A stretch of 64,000 nucleotides of DNA from Carboxylicivirga mesophila. GTDB lineage: Bacteria; Bacteroidota; Bacteroidia; Bacteroidales; Marinilabiliaceae. The notes beneath the pieces were generated by a model. That model saw nothing but the letters and a program-made list of their open reading frames with translations, was not told the DNA's origin and did no database searches. How positions within the stretch are numbered: the first letter of the stretch is position 1; each line of letters begins with the position of its first letter. Position numbers and translations under genes: made by a program. This document shows, piece after piece, positions 6,871-16,395 of this stretch. The stretch is from positions 62,001-126,000 of the forward strand of contig NZ_JAGUCN010000009.1 in NCBI RefSeq assembly GCF_018271975.1, written 5' to 3'.

Positions 6871-8922
6871 ATGAAAAAATATCTGTTTCTGCTATTAACA
6901 ATCATGACAATAACAGCTTGTCATGAACAAAGTGACAACAACCAACAAACCGAGGTTGCTAATATTTCGGAAGCTACAATTAAAACGACTGTGGCTGCTA
7001 TAGAAAAATTACATCCCAATGCCAATGCTCAAATAATTAATCGTGGGGTTAAGCATGCTGCCTCGCTTTGGCGCAACGTGGATGGCACTGAAAGCGATTT
7101 TCAGCAATTCTGCGAAAAACATTTTATAGCTGATGCTTCGCAAAAGGAGCTGATGTTTGAAAAAGTGAGTCGCAACCTAGAAATACTTTACGGCCACTTC
7201 AATAAAATAGCCCTTGAACTGCAGCGTCCGCTCCACGAGCCAATGGGTGACATCATCGACATTGACAAAACCTTTGGAGGATATAGTGCAGGCTCTCATC
7301 TTATCGAAGATATGTACCGCAATAAGCTGGCCTTTAATATTGCCTTGAATTTCCCTTACTACTCATTATCTGAAAAAGAACAAAACGCAGCTACCTGGAC
7401 GCGTAAAGAGTGGGCTTATGCCAGAATGGGAGATGTATTTACAGCACGTATTCCGGCTGAGATTCTTCAAAACGTATCAGAAGTTGGTTCCGCATCAGAA
7501 ATGTATATCGCCAATTACAACATATACATGGGGCAACTGGTGGATGATAAAATGCAGACCTACTTTCCGGAAGATATGATACTGCTATCACACTGGAACC
7601 TGCGCGATGAAATAAAATCGCATTATAGCAAAGGAGCTGATGGTGTTCAGCTGCAAGGAATGGTCTATGAAGTGATGAAGCGCATTATCGATCAAACAAT
7701 ACCAAAGGATGTCATCAATAATGGCGACTACCAGTGGAATCCTTATAGCAATGCGGTATATAAAGATGGCCAGACAATAGAACTAGCCAGTGAAGACAAC
7801 GGCCGCTACCAACAAATCATCAACAACTTCCATGCTATGCGCCAGATGGATGCCTACACACCATTGAATACGGCTGTGAAGCGAGCTTTCGAGGGAGGCA
7901 TGGAAATCACTCAGGCTGATGCCGAGCAACTATTTGTTGAGTTCATGTCATCAGATGCCTTAAAGCAGGTTGGTGAATTAATTAAGCAACGACTGGGACG
8001 CGATTTGCAACCATGGGACATCTGGTACGATGGCTTTAAAGCCCGCAGCGCTATTGATGAGAATACACTAAACAATATCACCCGCACGCGCTACCCAAAT
8101 GCCAAAGCCTTGGATGATGACTTAGCCCATTTATTAGTGAAATTAGGTTTTACGAAAGAAAAGGCCTCCTTTCTGGCAGAGCGCATCGATGTCGATCCGG
8201 CCCGCGGTTCTGGTCATGCCTGGGGTGCATCAATGAAAGGTGAAACAGCTCACCTACGCACACGAATCCCGGAGAGTGGCATGGATTATAAAGGCTACAA
8301 CATTGCTATTCACGAATTCGGACATAATGTAGAGCAAACCATCTCGCTTTACGATGTGGATTACTACATGCTTAACGGTGTACCTAACACGGCGTTTACT
8401 GAGGCACTGGCTTTCATCTTCCAGAAGCGCGATTTGGAATTGCTGGATATGAAAAATGACAATCCAGAAAAAGAAGCTTTACAGATCCTAGATAATTTCT
8501 GGTCAACCTATGAAATTATGGGTGTATCATTACTTGATCAACGCATGTGGAAGTGGCTTTACCATCATCCCGAAGCCACTGCCGATGAATTAAAAGTGGC
8601 TGTACAGCAAATTGCTATTGATATCTGGAACGAGTTTTATGCACCAGTATTTGGCATCAACGATCAACCTATTCTGGCTATTTATTCTCACATGATTAAT
8701 AGTCCCATCTACCTGTCAAACTATGCATTTGGCCATTTAATTCAGTTCCAGGTAGAGCAATACCTTAAAACAGCAGACTTTGCGCCTGAAGTGGAGCGAT
8801 TATTTAAAATTGGTTCTATTACACCTAATGCATGGATGCAAGCTGGCCTTGGAGAAGACATCTCTATTGTTTCAATCATTAAAGAAGCCCAAACAGCTGC
8901 TGAAGAGTTAAGCAAGAATTAG
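6871..8922 (+). CDS. Zinc metallopeptidase lipoprotein (HEFGH gluzincin)
   Basis: A 683-residue predicted lipoprotein. The signal peptide M-K-K-Y-L-F-L-L-L-T-I-M-T-I-T-A-C ends in a lipobox with Cys17. The zinc motif H-E-F-G-H is at residues 481-485 and a probable third ligand is Glu511 in T-E-A-L-A-F, placing it in the gluzincin (clan MA) group, somewhat like M3-type peptidases. The N-terminal 400 residues are mostly helical without a recognised domain. An in-frame start at 6820 would hide the signal peptide, so I chose ATG 6871. It is flanked by terminators and so is monocistronic. Substrate unknown. Confidence 0.82.
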   Translation: MKKYLFLLLTIMTITACHEQSDNNQQTEVANISEATIKTTVAAIEKLHPNANAQIINRGVKHAASLWRNVDGTESDFQQFCEKHFIADASQKELMFEKVSRNLEILYGHFNKIALELQRPLHEPMGDIIDIDKTFGGYSAGSHLIEDMYRNKLAFNIALNFPYYSLSEKEQNAATWTRKEWAYARMGDVFTARIPAEILQNVSEVGSASEMYIANYNIYMGQLVDDKMQTYFPEDMILLSHWNLRDEIKSHYSKGADGVQLQGMVYEVMKRIIDQTIPKDVINNGDYQWNPYSNAVYKDGQTIELASEDNGRYQQIINNFHAMRQMDAYTPLNTAVKRAFEGGMEITQADAEQLFVEFMSSDALKQVGELIKQRLGRDLQPWDIWYDGFKARSAIDENTLNNITRTRYPNAKALDDDLAHLLVKLGFTKEKASFLAERIDVDPARGSGHAWGASMKGETAHLRTRIPESGMDYKGYNIAIHEFGHNVEQTISLYDVDYYMLNGVPNTAFTEALAFIFQKRDLELLDMKNDNPEKEALQILDNFWSTYEIMGVSLLDQRMWKWLYHHPEATADELKVAVQQIAIDIWNEFYAPVFGINDQPILAIYSHMINSPIYLSNYAFGHLIQFQVEQYLKTADFAPEVERLFKIGSITPNAWMQAGLGEDISIVSIIKEAQTAAEELSKN

Positions 8923-8938
8923 AAAAGACTTAATTATA

Positions 8939-8975
8939 CAAAAAAAGGTAAACCACTTGGTTTACCTTTTTTTTA
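8939..8975 (+). terminator. Rho-independent terminator (bidirectional)
   Basis: AAAAAAGGTAAACCA / TGGTTTACCTTTTTT form a long stem with a one- to two-base loop and T-runs on both strands. It lies between the convergent metallopeptidase and sigma-factor genes and can serve both. Confidence 0.88.
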
Positions 8976-8995
8976 TGGTCTTATATCAATATAGA

Positions 8996-9499
8996 TTAGT
9001 CAATCGCTAATTCGATCATCTTCTGAAGCTTTTTGCGGCCAAAGAATATTCTACTTTTCACCGTACCTATCGGCATATCCAACTGTTCAGCTATTTCTTT
9101 GTATTTGTAGCCTTCCATATGCATAGTCAATGGTTGCTTAAACTCACCTTCCAGCTTATTCATCTGCGAATGAATCTCGCCGGTATAATGTATAACATCA
9201 GGTGTGTCATCAGTATAGTACTTATTAGATAAGTAGTTAACTTCATCAACTAGCATAGGTGCCTGACGCATTTTGTACTTACGGCGATAATTGTTGATAA
9301 ATGAGTTGCGCATGATGGTGTGCATCCACGCTGAAAAGTTGGTATTCATCACAAACTTCTCTCTTGAAGAGAGGGCTCTGAAGTTTGTTTCCTGAACAAG
9401 GTCGTGGGCATCTTCCTCATTCGCTGTTAATGTAAGGGCATAGCTAAACATTTTTTGTTGAAGCCCCAATAGTCGATGGTTGAATTGTTCTGCGGTCAT
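8996..9499 (-). CDS. ECF-type RNA polymerase sigma factor
   Basis: A 167-residue sigma-70 family protein with only regions 2 and 4. Region 2 spans about residues 15-90 (Y-A-L-T-L-T-A-N-E-E-D-A-H-D-L-V-Q-E-T). The region 4 helix-turn-helix is about 125-162 (M-H-M-E-G-Y-K-Y-K-E-I-A-E-Q-L-D-M-P-I-G-T-V-K-S-R). No anti-sigma gene follows, unlike the FecR-coupled ECF systems common in this phylum. It is transcribed away from the cyd operon across a 468-bp AT-rich gap, so the two may share regulation, but this is not shown. Confidence 0.93.
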   Translation of the reverse strand: MTAEQFNHRLLGLQQKMFSYALTLTANEEDAHDLVQETNFRALSSREKFVMNTNFSAWMHTIMRNSFINNYRRKYKMRQAPMLVDEVNYLSNKYYTDDTPDVIHYTGEIHSQMNKLEGEFKQPLTMHMEGYKYKEIAEQLDMPIGTVKSRIFFGRKKLQKMIELAID

Positions 9500-9967
9500 C
9501 TTTCTGGGTATTATTGTTTAACATTTTCTGTTTCCTTTAACACAATTGTCCGGGTGTTTAACAATTAATATTTTGGGAAACTCAATTAATTTAATTAAAA
9601 TCATTCATAAATCCAACTGTAAATCAGTATTACAGTCATTTATTTCTTTTTGGTATTTAATTACCTGATTACTTCGTAAAGATGAACAAAATCAAATTAA
9701 CTTCCAAATCTGTTTAATGATTTTAACATGCAATTAATCATTATTGCAATAATATTCATAACACTCAATCATCCTAATACCCTAACAGTCAGTTGTAAGA
9801 ATGCATTTGATTGACTATTTAAATATTTTTTACATTTATTGAAAAGAATTAATAGTGCTCAAACGTTCTATATATTGTCTGTTAAAAAGCGACATTTATC
9901 GTGTTTCTTTTCAATTTAAGTAAGTAATTTGCTCTTTCGTTAGAGCTATTCAGAATAGTTGATACTC
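9500..9967. other. AT-rich divergent intergenic region
   Basis: This is a 468-bp gap between the divergent sigma-factor gene and the DUF4492-cydAB operon. It is very AT-rich with repeated TTAATTAA-like words (9575-9720) and no ORF with coding character. It must contain the promoters of both units. I could not confidently place a Bacteroidota-type TTG / TAnnTTTG promoter. Confidence 0.6.
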
Positions 9968-10180
9968 ATGCACATTTTCAAAAAGATATATCATTTTTAT
10001 GTTGATGGATTTCGTAACCTGTCGCCTTGGGCGCGCACATTATGGGTCATCATTCTGGTGAAGCTGTTTATCATGTTTGCAGTTTTGCGTCTGTTCTTTT
10101 TTCGGGATACATTAAAAAACAGGTATGCAACTGATGAGGAAAGAGCTAACCACGTTATCGAAGAATTAATTGGACAATAA
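9968..10180 (+). CDS. DUF4492 family small membrane protein
   Basis: A 70-residue protein with an amphipathic start (M-H-I-F-K-K-I-Y-H-F-Y-V-D-G-F-R-N), one transmembrane helix (L-W-V-I-I-L-V-K-L-F-I-M-F-A-V-L) and a basic/acidic C-terminal tail. It matches the DUF4492 family, which is typically encoded directly before cydA in Bacteroidota and Campylobacterota. The 18-base gap to cydA supports one operon. The role is unknown; an assembly or stability function for the bd oxidase is a reasonable inference. Confidence 0.85.
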   Translation: MHIFKKIYHFYVDGFRNLSPWARTLWVIILVKLFIMFAVLRLFFFRDTLKNRYATDEERANHVIEELIGQ

Positions 10181-10198
10181 TAATAACAATAAATTAAT

Positions 10199-11794
10199 AT
10201 GCTAGAGAATATTGATTTGTCGCTCGTCAATTGGTCGAGGGCACAATTTGCACTTACAGCTATGTTTCACTGGCTCTTTGTTCCATTAACACTGGGCCTC
10301 AGTTTTATCATAGCTTTTATGGAAACCATTTATGTAAAAACAGGTGATCAGGAGTGGAAGCGAATCACCAAATTCTGGATGAAACTATTCGGTATTAACT
10401 TTGCCATTGGCGTGGCCACCGGTATTATCCTCGAATTTGAATTTGGTACCAACTGGTCCAACTATTCCTGGTTTGTTGGTGACATATTTGGGGCACCGTT
10501 AGCCATTGAAGGTATTATGGCATTCTTTATGGAAAGTACCTTTATTGCTGTTATGTTTTTTGGCTGGGGTAAGGTCAGTAAAAGGTTTCACCTGACTGCT
10601 ACCTGGTTGACTGCAGCAGGGGCAAATCTATCTGCACTCTGGATATTAGTGGCCAATGCCTGGATGCAAAATCCGGTTGGTATGAAGTTTAATCCGGAAA
10701 CAGCTCGTAATGAGATGGAAAACTTCTGGGATGTCTTCCTATCACCAACAGCCGTTACAAAATTTTTGCACACCACCACATCCGGCTATGTACTGGCCTC
10801 GTTATTTGTTGTAGGTATAAGCAGTTGGTTCTTAATAAAAAAGCGTCATGTACTATTTGCCAAAAGAAGCATAGTGATTGCTGCTATTTTTGGCTTAGTA
10901 TCTTCAGTAATGCTAGTAGCTACAGGCGATGGTTCAGCCCGTGATGTTGCCAAAACACAACCCATGAAATTTGCTGCTATGGAGTCGCTTTACGAAGGCC
11001 AGACTCAAGCACCTTTAATTGCCATTGGCCTGTTTGGCAAAGAACACGACGACCCAATGAACCGCGATTCAGATCAGGAGTTTCTGGTTAAAATAGAAAT
11101 ACCTAATATGCTCTCTTACCTTGCTTTTCTGGAGGTAGACGCTTTTGTGCCTGGCATCAAAGATTTGGTATTAGGCAATGAGCAACACAACATCATGTCA
11201 TATAAAGAAAAAATAAAACGAGGCTATGAAGCACAGCAAACGCTGAAAGCATTTAAAGAGGCAAAAGGTGTTGATGAGGCTGAGTACGAACGATTGAAAG
11301 CAAAGTTTGATGATAAAGAATGGGTAGAAAACTATTTTAAATACTTCGGCTACGGCAATTATTATGATCCCAACCCTGAGCAACTTGAGCTTAACGCTTT
11401 CAAAATAGTACCACCCATCTCATTGTCTTTCTATGCTTTCCATATCATGGTCATTCTGGGTGGTCATTTTATGCTGCTGTTTATGGTCATTTTATGGTTG
11501 GTATACAGAAAGAAACTAGAATCGAATAAACTGGTGTTATACACGGCACTATGGACTATACCATTGGCATACATTGCCAGTCAGGCCGGATGGATAGTTG
11601 CTGAAGTTGGTCGTCAACCATGGGTTATACAGGACCTGATGCCCACCATGACTGCCGTATCGAAGATCGACACCAGTTCAGTCATGATCACTTTCTGGCT
11701 TTTCACCATCACCTTTGTGGCTCTGGCTATTGCCGAGGTTAAAATCATGGTAAAACAAATTAAAAACGGACCTAAAGAAGGAGGACACAACTAA
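10199..11794 (+). CDS. cydA: Cytochrome bd ubiquinol oxidase subunit I
   Basis: CydA, 531 residues, carries the three hemes and the quinol site of the high-affinity terminal oxidase. A heme-axial His is in A-M-F-H-W-L-F-V-P-L-T (His24). The quinol-binding loop contains the conserved A-K-T-Q-P-M-K-F-A-A-M-E segment, and G-R-Q-P-W lies in the later helices. The Q-loop is of moderate length. It overlaps cydB by one base (TAATG), so the two are translationally coupled. This indicates microaerobic respiration or oxygen detoxification in an organism that also uses ferredoxin-dependent enzymes (korAB next door). Confidence 0.97.
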   Translation: MLENIDLSLVNWSRAQFALTAMFHWLFVPLTLGLSFIIAFMETIYVKTGDQEWKRITKFWMKLFGINFAIGVATGIILEFEFGTNWSNYSWFVGDIFGAPLAIEGIMAFFMESTFIAVMFFGWGKVSKRFHLTATWLTAAGANLSALWILVANAWMQNPVGMKFNPETARNEMENFWDVFLSPTAVTKFLHTTTSGYVLASLFVVGISSWFLIKKRHVLFAKRSIVIAAIFGLVSSVMLVATGDGSARDVAKTQPMKFAAMESLYEGQTQAPLIAIGLFGKEHDDPMNRDSDQEFLVKIEIPNMLSYLAFLEVDAFVPGIKDLVLGNEQHNIMSYKEKIKRGYEAQQTLKAFKEAKGVDEAEYERLKAKFDDKEWVENYFKYFGYGNYYDPNPEQLELNAFKIVPPISLSFYAFHIMVILGGHFMLLFMVILWLVYRKKLESNKLVLYTALWTIPLAYIASQAGWIVAEVGRQPWVIQDLMPTMTAVSKIDTSSVMITFWLFTITFVALAIAEVKIMVKQIKNGPKEGGHN

Positions 11795-12930
11795 TGTTTG
11801 GAGAATTATCACATTTAGCGCTGCAGCAATATTGGTGGATCATCGTTTCGCTTTTAGGCGCATTACTCGTCTTCCTGATGTTCGTGCAGGGAGGACAAAC
11901 TTTGATTTATACCATTGGTAAAACAAGTATGGAAAGAACAATGCTTGTAAACACTTTAGGTCGCAAATGGGAATTTACCTTTACCACTTTGGTAACTTTT
12001 GGTGGAGCGTTTTTTGCCTCATTTCCTCTATTTTACAGCACTAGTTTTGGTGGGGCTTATTGGGTTTGGATGCTTATACTATTTGCATTTGTTATTCAGG
12101 CAATAGCCTATGAATTCCGCTCTCGCCCAAATAACGTATTTGGTCCACGTACCTATGAAACATTCCTGCTAATCAATGGTCTGCTGGGTACTATCTTAAT
12201 CGGCACCGCCGTAGCTACATTCTTTACCGGTTCTGCTTTTACCGTGAATGAAATGAATCAATCACAATGGGAACTGAGCTCTCATGGCCTGGAAGCAGCT
12301 TTAAACCTTCACAATTTATCACTTGGACTTGCTGTATTCTTCCTCGCTCGCGTTCTTGGTTTACTTTATTTCATGAACAGCATTAATCATGTTGACGTGT
12401 TTACACGTGCTAAAAAGCATCTGATTTACAATGGCATTCCATTTCTGGTTTTCTTCCTCACTTTTGTCATCTGGTTGTTTGTAAGAGATGGCTTTGCTGT
12501 AAATCCATATACGCAGGAAGTATATCTGGAACCATACAAGTATTTTAAGAATATGGTGGAGATGCCAATAGTCTTCATCCTGTTTTTAATTGGTGTAGTT
12601 GGAGTTTTGCTTGGCTTGGGTGCCGGTATCCTTCGTCGCGACTGTACAAAAGGCATATGGGCTGCAGGTGGTGGTACCGTTCTTACTGTATTCAGCCTTT
12701 TACTAATTGCTGGGTTTAATAACACCTCATTCTACCCTTCTACCTATGATTTACAAAGCTCATTAACGATACAAAATGCTTCATCAAGCCACTTTACCCT
12801 GACTGCCATGAGTTATGTATCACTGCTTGTCCCATTTGTTTTTGCATACATCTGGTATGTATGGAAGGCCATGAACAACAAGCCAATTGATGAGGATGAA
12901 ATGAAATCTGAAGATTTACACGTTTACTAA
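11794..12930 (+). CDS. cydB: Cytochrome bd ubiquinol oxidase subunit II
   Basis: CydB, 378 residues, nine to ten hydrophobic helices, is the structural partner of CydA. It opens with L-Q-Q-Y-W-W-I-I-V-S-L-L-G and M-F-V-Q-G-G-Q-T-L, as in the Bacteroidota type, and contains N-G-L-L-G-T-I-L-I-G-T-A and F-E/Y-F-R-S-R-P blocks. It overlaps the cydA stop by one base. Ten bases after its stop begins a 42-codon single-helix ORF (12941) that may encode a third small subunit. Confidence 0.96.
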   Translation: MFGELSHLALQQYWWIIVSLLGALLVFLMFVQGGQTLIYTIGKTSMERTMLVNTLGRKWEFTFTTLVTFGGAFFASFPLFYSTSFGGAYWVWMLILFAFVIQAIAYEFRSRPNNVFGPRTYETFLLINGLLGTILIGTAVATFFTGSAFTVNEMNQSQWELSSHGLEAALNLHNLSLGLAVFFLARVLGLLYFMNSINHVDVFTRAKKHLIYNGIPFLVFFLTFVIWLFVRDGFAVNPYTQEVYLEPYKYFKNMVEMPIVFILFLIGVVGVLLGLGAGILRRDCTKGIWAAGGGTVLTVFSLLLIAGFNNTSFYPSTYDLQSSLTIQNASSSHFTLTAMSYVSLLVPFVFAYIWYVWKAMNNKPIDEDEMKSEDLHVY

Positions 12931-12940
12931 TAGAACTGAC

Positions 12941-13069
12941 ATGAAATATTTACACGAAATAGTATGGTATCTTTCTCTCCCATTAACCATTGTTATTAGC
13001 TACTATGCAGTACTATTTGGCTTAAAGAAGTTTAATCAGCTTCACGAAAAGGAAGAGGAGACAGAATAA
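12941..13069 (+). CDS. 42-residue single-helix protein, CydX-like
   Basis: A short ORF starting ten bases after cydB and ending before a strong terminator. The peptide has a hydrophobic segment at about residues 8-28 (V-W-Y-L-S-L-P-L-T-I-V-I-S-Y-Y-A-V-L-F-G-L), then K-K-F-N-Q-L-H and a run of acidic residues. Position, single helix and charged tail resemble the CydX/CydS subunits of bd oxidases in other phyla. There is no clear residue-level match to Escherichia coli CydX, so the name is by analogy. It is easily missed by gene callers because of its length. Confidence 0.65.
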   Translation: MKYLHEIVWYLSLPLTIVISYYAVLFGLKKFNQLHEKEEETE

Positions 13070-13090
13070 CAATATCTCTAAGCATATAGA

Positions 13091-13128
13091 AAGAGCCGCT
13101 CAGAATTATCTGAACGGCTCTTCTTTTT
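13091..13128. terminator. Bidirectional terminator between cyd operon and korB
   Basis: AAGAGCCGCTCAGA and TCTGAACGGCTCTT form a stem with one mismatch, followed by TCTTTTT. It separates the plus-strand cyd operon from the minus-strand kor operon. Confidence 0.88.
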
Positions 13129-13150
13129 GTGCTAACTCAATAAAAAATAG

Positions 13151-14170
13151 TTATTCAACGTCCCACACATCACCTGAGTGAATCAGGTCGTTGAATGATT
13201 TAATTTGCGATTGTTCCTGAACTTCTGCAAGCTGCTTCGCTACACACTGATCATAAACAGGTGCCTTAACAGAACGAATTACACCCAAGGCAACCGGATA
13301 TTCAGGGTATTCCATATCAGCCAGCTTCAAGTGCAAGGTGATATCATCACAATGTGCATCGTGCACAAGAATATCATCTTCAGTAATGCCATTTTCACCG
13401 ATGGTAACCACCTTCAATTCTAAGCCTTCAAGCATCAAACCTTTGTTATTTTCAGCTCCAAAAATCATTGGCTTACCATGCTCCAGCTTAATGGTACGAT
13501 CGGCCGAATGCGCCTTATCGGTAATAGCATTATGGGTTTTATCGTTATAAATAACACAGTTCTGCAGTACTTCAACTATAGATGTACCTTCGTGCTTAGC
13601 TGCTTCTTCCAACATCACCACAGAGTGCTTCAGATCTTTATCGATGCAGCGGGCAAAAAACTGTCCACGTGCGCCAATACATAGCTCTCCCGGACGGAAA
13701 GGCGCTTCAACTGTACCGAATGGTGAAGTTTTCGAAATAAACCCACGCTTAGAAGTTGGTGAATACTGTCCTTTTGTCAAACCATAAATCTGGTTGTTGA
13801 ACAGGATTACATTTAAATCAATGTTACGACGAATGGTATGGATAAAGTGGTTACCTCCAATAGCTAATGCATCACCATCGCCTGTAATCTGCCATACTTT
13901 TAAGTGTGGATTAGCCACCTTAACACCAGATGCGATGGCCGAACCACGACCATGAATCGTATGAAAACCAAACGTTTCCATATAATATGGGAAGCGTGAT
14001 GAACAGCCTATACCAGAAATAACTGCTACTTCTTCTTTTTTATATCCCAAAGAAGCCATTGCCTTTTGCACTGAATTCAGAATGGCATGGTCTCCACAAC
14101 CAGGACACCACTTTACGCTTTGGTCACTTTTAAAATCTGTAAATTTTACTTGACAATTTTCAGCCATCAT
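13151..14170 (-). CDS. korB: 2-oxoacid:ferredoxin oxidoreductase, beta subunit
   Basis: KorB-type subunit of 339 residues that binds thiamine diphosphate. The W-C-P-G-C-G-D-H motif lies near residue 22. The TPP/Mg motif G-D-G-D-A-L-A-I-G-G-N-H through N-N-Q-I-Y-G-L-T-K-G-Q lies about 97-135. It pairs with korA immediately upstream; the korA stop abuts the ATG-ATG start. The substrate is probably 2-oxoglutarate or a broad 2-oxoacid, with ferredoxin as acceptor. A start at 14167 is equally possible. Confidence 0.95.
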   Translation of the reverse strand: MMAENCQVKFTDFKSDQSVKWCPGCGDHAILNSVQKAMASLGYKKEEVAVISGIGCSSRFPYYMETFGFHTIHGRGSAIASGVKVANPHLKVWQITGDGDALAIGGNHFIHTIRRNIDLNVILFNNQIYGLTKGQYSPTSKRGFISKTSPFGTVEAPFRPGELCIGARGQFFARCIDKDLKHSVVMLEEAAKHEGTSIVEVLQNCVIYNDKTHNAITDKAHSADRTIKLEHGKPMIFGAENNKGLMLEGLELKVVTIGENGITEDDILVHDAHCDDITLHLKLADMEYPEYPVALGVIRSVKAPVYDQCVAKQLAEVQEQSQIKSFNDLIHSGDVWDVE

Positions 14171-16018
14171 TTATTCCTCCAGCAAGGTTTTAAAGTGTTC
14201 TTTCAATTCTACTACCGTAAATGGTTGCCCCTGTACTTTATTAAAACGTTGTGTTTGAATATCAGGGAAGTTCATTGTCAGGTAATCGGCAAATTGCCCA
14301 AGGTTTAATTCACACACCACAATCTTTTTGTAGCGCTTCAGTACTTCATATGTATTGCGTGGTAATGGCTTAATGTAATTAAAATGTGCCAATGCCAGCT
14401 TGTGTCCTTCATTTGCCAACTCATCAACTGCAGTAAACAGGTGACCAAATGTACCTCCCCATCCAACAACTAAAACATCAGCATCTTCATCACCCAGTAA
14501 TTCTAATTCAGGAACCACATTAGCAACGCGTTGTACTTTTTCCTCACGAATTTCCACCATACGCTGGTGGTTCAATGCATCATGAGAAACAGCACCAGTC
14601 TGCTCATCTTTTTCAAGTCCGCCAATTCTGTGCTCTAATCCAGCTGTTCCGGGAGTTGCCCAATAGCGTGACAGCTTTTCCAGATCTCGTTTATACGGAT
14701 GCCAGTCTTTATCATTAACGTCTGCTTTAGGTACGCTAATCGTTGGCCATTCTTCAAGATTTGGCAAACGCCATGGTTGAGTACCATTTGCCAAGAAACC
14801 ATCGGTTAATAAAATAACAGGCGTCATGTGTTCTACTGCAATTTTGGCTGCGTAGAACGCATAATCAAAGCAATTGGTTGGTGAACTGGCCGCAATAATA
14901 ACAGCCGGACTCTCACCATTTCGGCCATACAACGCCTGCATCAAGTCTGACTGCTCAGTCTTAGTAGGTAATCCGGTTGATGGCCCGCCACGCTGAACGT
15001 TTACAATAACCAGTGGCAACTCAGCAATAACAGCCAAGCCAATTGCTTCACCCTTCAAAGCCAAGCCAGGTCCTGAAGTAGTTGTAATCGCTAAATCACC
15101 TGCAAAGCTGGCTCCAATAGCAGTACAAATACCTGCAATCTCATCTTCAGCCTGGAATACCTTCACACCTAAATCTTTACGAGCACTTAATTCCTGAAGA
15201 ATTTCGGTTGCTGGTGTAATAGGATATGAACCCAGGAATAATTCTAAACCGCTCTTCTCAGCAGCAGCCAAAAATCCCCATGCGACAGCCTGGTTACCGC
15301 TAAGGTTGCGATACTTTCCCTTTTTAATATCTGCAGGGTGGATATGATAAGAAGGTGTTAGCGCCTGAATAATGTTACCATAGTTGTAACCATCTTCAAG
15401 TACCTTAACATTGGCATCAACAATCAGTTGATTCTTTTTAAACTTCTTCTTTATATAGTCTTTGGTATGATCAAGAGGACGATCGAAAAGCCAGTAAACC
15501 AACCCAAGCGCATACATATTCTTGCTTCGAAGGATACTTTTATTGTCCAATCCCATATCTTTTAAGCTTTCTTTCGTCAGCGTAGTGATAGGAGCCTTCA
15601 CAATATTGTAGCCGCTCAACTTACTTTCAGTAATCGGATCGTCGGTTTCATAACCTGCTTTTCGCAAATTCTTTTCATCACAACTATCTACATCTAAAAT
15701 AACCGTACCACCTGGTTTCATCCATTTTGCATTAGCCTTTAATGCTGCAGGATTCATTGCCACCAGTACGTCGCAGTAATCCCCCGGAGTATATACTTCG
15801 GTATGTCCAAAATGCACCTGAAAGCCGGATACCCCGCTAATGGTGCCCTGTGGGGCACGAATTTCAGATGGATAATCAGGAAATGTTGAGATGTCATTTC
15901 CAAAAATTGCAGAGGTGTAAGAGAATAAGGTTCCTGTCAGCTGCATTCCGTCACCGGAATCACCTGAAAACCTTACTACAACTTCATCTCTTTCAATAAC
16001 TTTTGACCTTTTACCCAT
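14171..16018 (-). CDS. korA: 2-oxoacid:ferredoxin oxidoreductase, fused gamma-alpha subunit
   Basis: A 615-residue subunit in which the gamma domain (about residues 10-200, V-R-F-S-G-D-S-G-D-G-M-Q-L-T-G) precedes the alpha domain (Y-P-I-T-P-A-T-E-I about residue 265, then S-G-P-G-L-A-L-K-G-E). This fusion is the common Bacteroidota/archaeal KorA form. With KorB it oxidatively decarboxylates 2-oxoacids to acyl-CoA, reducing ferredoxin, or runs reductively. I chose ATG 16018 over a TTG three codons upstream. The gene opens a two-gene operon behind a 377-bp divergent region. Confidence 0.95.
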   Translation of the reverse strand: MGKRSKVIERDEVVVRFSGDSGDGMQLTGTLFSYTSAIFGNDISTFPDYPSEIRAPQGTISGVSGFQVHFGHTEVYTPGDYCDVLVAMNPAALKANAKWMKPGGTVILDVDSCDEKNLRKAGYETDDPITESKLSGYNIVKAPITTLTKESLKDMGLDNKSILRSKNMYALGLVYWLFDRPLDHTKDYIKKKFKKNQLIVDANVKVLEDGYNYGNIIQALTPSYHIHPADIKKGKYRNLSGNQAVAWGFLAAAEKSGLELFLGSYPITPATEILQELSARKDLGVKVFQAEDEIAGICTAIGASFAGDLAITTTSGPGLALKGEAIGLAVIAELPLVIVNVQRGGPSTGLPTKTEQSDLMQALYGRNGESPAVIIAASSPTNCFDYAFYAAKIAVEHMTPVILLTDGFLANGTQPWRLPNLEEWPTISVPKADVNDKDWHPYKRDLEKLSRYWATPGTAGLEHRIGGLEKDEQTGAVSHDALNHQRMVEIREEKVQRVANVVPELELLGDEDADVLVVGWGGTFGHLFTAVDELANEGHKLALAHFNYIKPLPRNTYEVLKRYKKIVVCELNLGQFADYLTMNFPDIQTQRFNKVQGQPFTVVELKEHFKTLLEE

Positions 16019-16395
16019 GATTGACAAGGTTCTGATTTATATCTATCTATTATAACAAAGTTAATCTATCAATAAAAAGGAAATCAATGAATATAAGCAC
16101 TTAGCTTTCAACATTAATTTCCTCTGAATTGTGGGAGTAAAGGTAGAGATATGGCCATATCGACAAGTTGATATTTGTCATGTTTAACCGGTTCACACCT
16201 TGTGTTATACAACACATTTTAAAATACATAATTTATGGCCGATAAATCGAATTATCCTTTACTTTACCCCTCTTCAACACTCAGAGTTAAAAAAGTTGAT
16301 TGTATTTTTGACCTTTCAATTCTTCATCTGTTTAACTAATACCTGTTGTAATATAAGCTTTCAAAAGTTCAGGATAATTATAAACAAAACAAAAT
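16019..16395. other. Divergent intergenic region korA / carbonic anhydrase
   Basis: This 377-bp gap holds the promoters of korAB (minus) and the gamma-carbonic anhydrase gene (plus). An ORF of 69 codons at 16200-16409 exists, but it has no recognisable product and overlaps the next gene's start, so I do not call it. No clear operator repeat was found. Confidence 0.5.
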
